From contig NC_088708.1 of assembly GCF_963576615.1 (NCBI RefSeq), positions 3,348,001 through 3,412,000 of the forward strand: DNA of 64,000 bases, given 5' to 3'. Every line of letters starts with the position of its first letter. Position 1 is the first letter of the stretch. The translations under genes and the position numbers were made by a program. Origin of the DNA: Watersipora subatra (Eukaryota > Bryozoa > Gymnolaemata > Cheilostomatida > Watersiporidae). Shown piece by piece: positions 59,201-64,000 of the stretch. The notes beneath the pieces were generated by a model. The model was not told the origin of the DNA, searched no databases, and worked only from the letters and a program-made list of their open reading frames with translations.

Positions 59201-62200
59201 TTATACCTCTCATTGGACCAACTACCATTTTGATAGCGCCTCACACAGAACAGGTGTGCCGCAGTAAGCAGCCATCCATCTCCTATGTGTACGCCTGCTC
59301 CCACATATTCTCCAGCAAAATAAATGGCCACCATCCATGGCCAGTCCGATTCTGTCTCGACGATGTTTCCTCCGACAATATATGATTTGACATGAAGCTT
59401 CGAGCTTTCACCGCAATCTACCAAAACATAAATATATGAGGTTGAATATGGTAGCTGGCTGTACCAGATGATGTTTAATCCGTTTTAGAGGTCAAGGAGA
59501 GTCCAAATGACTGTTGATATTTAGTTGACCGAAGACTCGGGCATGCAGTGATTATTAAAGCTTACCTTTAGCTTTACATTCTAAGGCCAAAGCATACTGG
59601 GAATCACACTGTGAAACATGTTTGAAGTTTGACAACTCCAAATTTCCAGCTGTTGAGTTCATCTTTAGCCAGGGACCTAACAAGCCATTAACTGGTACAA
59701 TACGAGTAGTCAGTATCCCTTTGTAGCCCAGCTTTATGCACATGTTAGTACTCCAGTCCGCATTCCAACCATCATAGCAAAGAGTGTAGTTTTTGGTAGA
59801 CTGTCCATCACTCCTTTGAATGTTTATCAGCATGTTGGCTGATTGAGAGACTAAAAGAAGCCCCAGCATGTTAGGCATTTTGTAACACTAGAAGTTCTCA
59901 AAAACTGCTGATGGTAAAAGATCAGCAATAGTTTAGTGCATGAGCAAGGCATGGGCTAAGTTGACACTCTTTTAAACGCATGAAATAAATCGGCTGAAAA
60001 TATTTGACATATTTATCTTATTAAAAGCAATATACAAGAACTATATATAGAACTCTAATTCACTTAAAGAGACCTATAAAACCACACAACGCTTATAAGT
60101 ATATAATGATACTCTGCCATATATTGGTACTAGCAGTGCTACCTGGCGTTGCCCGGGAAATAGAAAAAATCTTTGGACAGAAAATTGATTTGTATTTAAT
60201 TTATAACAACATTTGCCATTCTAACTTTCAAATTACTGTACATATCATGAGAAAAGTGTTTTGTCTTATAAACAATGGGAAGTGGTGAGAGTTGCTCGCT
60301 ATTAGCCTGCGTGCTATTAGCCAGTACGTTTAATAATGTGAGCGAACAGCTTCTCGTGACGTTATGCGATGACCTGCATCGTGTGCAAAGTCGTTAGGTA
60401 TTTGCTCTAATATAATGACTTATATTGGCAAGCTAGCAATTCAGTTTCTGTAGTCTAGTGGGTAGGGTGTCAGACTGGTGAAAGGCAGAGTCCGAGATCA
60501 AACCTTCTTCATTACGGACTCTTTATTCCAAGATTTTGATATCTATAGCCGGAATGCGTACCAACATACGGACATATTTTGAGAAATATATATATAGATG
60601 CTATACCTAAAGGGTTAGGTACTACAGCTATATATACAGTAGGTAGACATGTAGGTATACTATACCTAAAGGTGCCAGGTACTCAGCTATATACAGGTTT
60701 GCTATACCCACAGGTGTCGGGTACTCAGCTATATACAGGTAAGCTATACCTAAAGGTGTCAGGTACTCAGCTATATACAGGTATGCTATACCTAAAGGTG
60801 TCAGGTACTCAGCTATATACAGGACCTGATTGTGTTGAGAATGAATGTGGGTCTTTTCAAGAAGAGAAATGTACTTACAACATTCACTTTCATCCCTTCC
60901 GTCTGCACAATGGATGACACCATCACAGACAGAAGAATAGTTGATACACTGATAATCTGTGCACGAATACTCTGGACAAGTGCCTACAAAGAAAAACAAA
61001 TGATCAGCACAAGGTCTTACAAAAAGAGAAAAAAGAAAAAGGCAAAGTAGAGGAAATGGGGAAAGAGATGACAAAAAAATAAGAGAAAGCGGAGAGAAAA
61101 AGGAGTAATGATGAGTGAGAAGGCGAAAGAAAGAGGGAGAGGGTTGGAGGAAAAGCAAGATTAAAACTAGATATATTTATTTGGAGAGTATTTATAGAGA
61201 TATATTTATCTGTATGAATGACACTGAGCTATTGCAAGGTTAGCCAACTTTCAAAGCAAGTACTAACCACAATTTATCTCGTCTGAGCCACTTGTACAGT
61301 CCAAGAAACCGTCACATTTCCAATGCTGAGGTATACATTGACTGTTGGAGACGGGCTCACACCTCACCTGTAATCAAATGTATGTACCTAACCATAGCAG
61401 CAACAAGTGAGGACTCAGTAATAAATAGTTTAGTAGCAGCCTATAAGAAAGTGTTTCATTAGGAACAAATCTAATAGATGTACACACACATACATGTATA
61501 TGGTATGTAAATTTCTCACCTAAATAATGCTGAAATGAAAAAAAAAATTTGTTCAGATTCAAACAAAACTGTTAGAATAAAGATGTCAGCTAACCTCGTT
61601 TGAAGAGCATGCACAACCGCGCTCATCGGAGTTGTCTAGGCAATCATCCCTGCCATTGCACTTCAAACTGGCCTCCAAACACCGACCATTGTCACAGGAG
61701 AACTCTTCCGTACTGCAACCTGAATAGACAAGTGTGTGGGAGATAAAGAGTGTATAACAAATACAAGTACAATATACATGTACAGAGTGTTAGTTAAAGA
61801 CTGTAACAAGTACAATATACATGTACAGAGTGTGAGATAAAGACTGTAACAAATACAATATACATGTACAGAGTGTGAGATAAAGAGTATAACAAATACA
61901 ATGTACATGTACAGAGTGTGAGATAAAGACTGTAACAAGTACAATATACATGTACAGAGTGTGAGATAAAGACTGTAACAAATACAATATACATGTACAG
62001 AGTGTGAGTTAAAGACTGTAACAAGTACAATATACATGTACAGAGTGTGAGATAAAGAGTGTAACAAGTACAATATACATGTACAGAGTGTGAGATAAAG
62101 AGTGTAAAAAATACAAGTACAATACTAGTTTATGAAACACGACTCAGCAGCCATATTTAGTTGTTAGTCTCCTTACTACATGTGATTTCATCTGACCAAT

Positions 62201-63896
62201 CATGACAGTCTACTGAGCCATCACAGACTTGCCGTGCATCTAAACACAACCCAGCGTCACAACGGAACTCAGTTGCACTGCAATCTACAAATAAAGATGT
62301 AAGTGCTGCAATAATAGTACCGATGAAGAGACCAATCTGCTCGTTTGGACATGAATACGAGTACCTAATATAACATGCCAGAGTAGCTGAAATTCTTCTG
62401 CCGGTGCCTTTAGTAACCAATTCAACAATTTCTAAACAGTTTGGAAGCATATACACCGCCAAATATTCCACTGGCTTGCGATATGGAATTTGCTACTGTT
62501 ATGAAATCTTTCAAATTAAACATATCCTTAACAGATCTGAGAATTTAGTCACTGACTTAGGATCTGTAGACTAGTTCTGCATCTTAGTTCATGCTGGCAG
62601 GATTGTTAGACGACTCCCATTGCTTAGGATTAACATCATAGAGATAAAGTAATATAGAAATCTAGATCTCTAGCCAATCTAAAGATCTTATATGTAAGGA
62701 AGGTGGGCGGGTGTTTGGTAGGATGTTCAGAACGTCATACTTACTGCAGAGAACTTCATCAGACATGTCTGGGCAGTCATACACCCCATCACATTGAGAA
62801 CTCTCATCCAAGCATAGATCTCCAGAGAGACACGCAAACTCTCCAGAGCAGCATTCTATAATGGCGGCACAATGACCATAGTTGCTTAGTTACTCAGAGG
62901 TACTTGAGAATTTGTATTTTGAATTTCATGTAGCTAGTGATGACTCAAGCTTGCTGGGCATTAAACACTCACCGCATTGCAGCGGTTCATCAGAGCCGTC
63001 TGCACAATCTATTTGTTGGTCACAATAACTTGACCTCGACAAGACTTGACTTAGGTCATGACATATAAAATTGTTTCCATGGCAATCTGTAAAAAACATT
63101 TTGACTCTTTACTACTTATTAATAACAGTCTTGGAACAAACCATGTTTAATGTTTGTACTGTGACCTTGAGCTTCAATGTTATTTTAGAGGAATGTAATA
63201 ACAAGCTAGCGGAGAGATGATATTCATTACATAATAGTGCAAGCAAATTGGATTGATAAACCACCAAGTAAATGTTTGCAGATTATGTATTTTTAATGAA
63301 AAATAAAAAATGTGATCTATTCCATAATTAGTGTATAAATTAGTAACAACAAGAATAATTGCCAGCTAGTGGATGAGTAGTCTATAAAGAAGAGAGACGA
63401 CTACGATGTCCGCGAGCAAATGCAAAGTACTTGTTCAAATGCCCAAATCAGACAAACTACATGTATACATTCTCAAAATGTGTAACAAAATGAGACAAGC
63501 TTTTCTAATGGAATGTAACCAAAAGAGATAGTTTTATCAGTTGTTAAGTATTCTTAAATAAAAAACACTTGCATAATAATTAACACCATGAAAATAGCAC
63601 AAATATATTTTCTGAGCAAGTAGAGAGTTGAAAAATATAAAATATTGGGAATAAAATGAGCGGACTGAAAAAAATATAGACCAAAGTTGTGCTGCTTGAG
63701 GAGGGCCTAGCGCAGCAACTAAACAGGAGACTAGAGAAGCCTATCGCTCTGCAAGAACATGGCATTGATGAAACACGGCTCTTCATGGAAGCACAAATGG
63801 CAGAAGAAGTCTAATGAGCTAGGCTTGATGAGCTGATAGTAATATTCTATCTACCTTGTACACCCGGACCTCCTGAACCTCCTGCCACGACCGGCA
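56262..63896 (-). CDS. mosaic serine protease: six LDLa modules, SRCR, peptidase S1 (3' part of gene)
   Basis: Twelve minus-strand exons: 63896-63855, 63086-62973, 62855-62745, 62284-62177, 61719-61595, 61367-61268, 60983-60879, 59850-59566, 59417-59207, 58912-58668, 58276-58128 and 56438-56262. All phases agree, giving about 589 aa to a TAG. Order: Gly-rich linker ([13 protein letters not shown]), six LDL-receptor class A modules with acidic calcium cages ([48 protein letters not shown]), an SRCR-like domain ([20 protein letters not shown] ... [11 protein letters not shown]) and a peptidase S1 domain. The triad is present: [12 protein letters not shown] and GDSGGP. The architecture recalls corin and enteropeptidase, which are membrane-anchored or secreted. 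Upstream exons are outside the window. Residue 189 is Ser, and the residue before IVGG is Tyr, so trypsin-like specificity is not expected. Orthology is unsure, so no symbol is given. Confidence 0.92.
57022..58050. repeat. 33-bp minisatellite, about 31 copies, in the last intron of the protease gene
   Basis: The unit is gttgagaccaaggtgcaaag followed by acatgatataact, with tgtaaag, cgcaaag and gctataac variants. The centre (57180-58010) is homogeneous and the left edge is diverged. Because 33 is divisible by three, two minus-strand frames remain open for up to 282 codons with 11-residue repeats ([22 protein letters not shown]). The array lies between the exon with CAGGDG and the exon with GDSGGP, so these frames are intronic. 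Confidence 0.95.
58402..58590. repeat. 13-bp minisatellite, about 14 copies
   Basis: The unit is tcatgtaacagtc, with tagcagcc and cacatg variants. It lies in the protease gene intron between exons 58912-58668 and 58276-58128. Confidence 0.88.
60127..60598 (+). mobile_element. tRNA-tailed interspersed repeat, copy 6 (compact, apparently full length)
   Basis: The 5' end is ctagcagtgctacctggcgt followed by tgcccggg, then ctttggacagaaaattgatt as in copies 1 and 3. The tRNA-like part near 60454-60505 has tagtctagtgggtag (A-box-like) and gagtccgagatcaaacc (B-box-like). The tail has ccaagattttgatatctata, then a degenerate cagac tract and aaatatatatatagat. At about 470 bp it is the shortest complete copy. 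It sits antisense in the protease gene intron between the SRCR exon and the sixth LDLa exon. Confidence 0.65.
60600..60825. repeat. 42-bp minisatellite, about 5 copies
   Basis: The unit is tatacctaaaggtgtcaggt, then actcagctatatacaggtat and gc, with starts at 60661, 60703, 60745 and 60787 and a longer diverged first unit. It directly abuts the 3' end of tRNA-tailed repeat copy 6 (tatatagatgctatacctaaa), so the tail of the repeat may have seeded it. Confidence 0.88.
61015..61160. repeat. polypurine tract (polypyrimidine in the protease transcript)
   Basis: GA-rich on the plus strand. In the minus-strand transcript it is a long C/U tract 30-180 nt upstream of the acceptor for the sixth LDLa exon, where it may strengthen splicing or bind PTB-like factors (inference). 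Confidence 0.6.
61745..62120. repeat. 43-bp minisatellite, about 9 copies
   Basis: The unit is tacaatatacatgtacagag, then tgtgagataaagactgtaac and aag, with aaagagt and aaatac variants. It starts about 25 bp upstream (in transcript sense) of the exon 61719-61595 acceptor, in the protease gene. Minus-strand frames through it are open but intronic. Confidence 0.92.
63087..63854 (-). other. protease intron, nothing else recognised
   Basis: Intron between the 42-nt Gly-rich linker exon and the first LDLa exon. AT-rich, without arrays or element ends that I can see. Confidence 0.4.
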
Positions 63897-64000
63897 CTAA
63901 AACAAATGAGACTCGGATAAGGCTGGTGAAAATTCAAGAAAAAGTTCATGAATTGAGATTAAGAACTTGATCAATGTTTGGTTAGAAAAGTGAACTGACT

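Noticed and set aside
60454..60510. tRNA gene
   Set aside because: A- and B-box-like motifs are present, but no acceptor stem or cloverleaf forms; it is part of a repeat family with other copies.
61663..62073. Minus-strand 136-aa open frame as a separate gene
   Set aside because: It is the 43-bp array plus the start of the real LDLa exon at 61719-61595.

Overview
The window looks like nuclear DNA of an AT-rich invertebrate animal. Genes have many small exons with GT/AG introns. The identifiable genes are animal ones (prefoldin subunit 4, INO80D, a mosaic LDLa/SRCR/trypsin-fold protease), and the rest is dense in transposons and tandem repeats. A lophotrochozoan such as a bryozoan or mollusc is my guess, but nothing in the sequence proves the phylum.

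Layout. 1-1152 (+): last two coding exons of an unrecognised gene. 1.6-1.8 kb: purine tract. 1.9-3.1 kb: decayed LINE. 3.4-10.5 kb: a repeat nest, made of a mariner-type hairpin MITE, a tRNA-tailed repeat, a 49-bp satellite of exactly 41 units, a 2.7-kb hAT transposon with perfect 8-bp target duplications, and a second tRNA-tailed repeat split by a small hAT MITE. 11.4-14.5 kb (-): four-exon prefoldin subunit 4 (PFDN4), 137 aa. 18.1-20.6 kb: second decayed LINE. 20.65-20.85 kb: a short element between TA microsatellites that carries an apparently intact minus-strand type I hammerhead ribozyme. 21.2-22.2 kb: another tRNA-tailed repeat. 25.1-26.5 kb: pogo-like MITE.

27.3-38.1 kb (+): eight coding exons of INO80D (841 aa), the chromatin-remodelling subunit with two Cys/His motifs. 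Its introns hold five minisatellites, a tRNA-tailed repeat, a pogo-like MITE and a 76-bp tandem duplication of one 3' splice site. 38.5-48.9 kb is mostly non-coding, with a Harbinger-like element, a TTAA foldback element disrupted by a pogo-like MITE, and a cluster of strong hairpins. 49.0-55.4 kb (+): a four-exon gene for a disordered Ser/Lys-rich 641-aa protein I cannot name. Its last intron is nearly all satellite DNA, including 47-bp units organised into 235-bp higher-order repeats. 56.3-63.9 kb (-): the 3' part of a mosaic serine protease gene, convergent with the previous one: Gly-rich linker, six LDLa modules, SRCR, peptidase S1. The triad is intact, but the S1 pocket and the activation site are not trypsin-like.

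The genes are unrelated housekeeping and secreted/membrane-protein loci, not an operon. The most unusual signals are the hammerhead element, the satellite that grew from a transposon/target junction, and the abundance of recently amplified intronic minisatellites.
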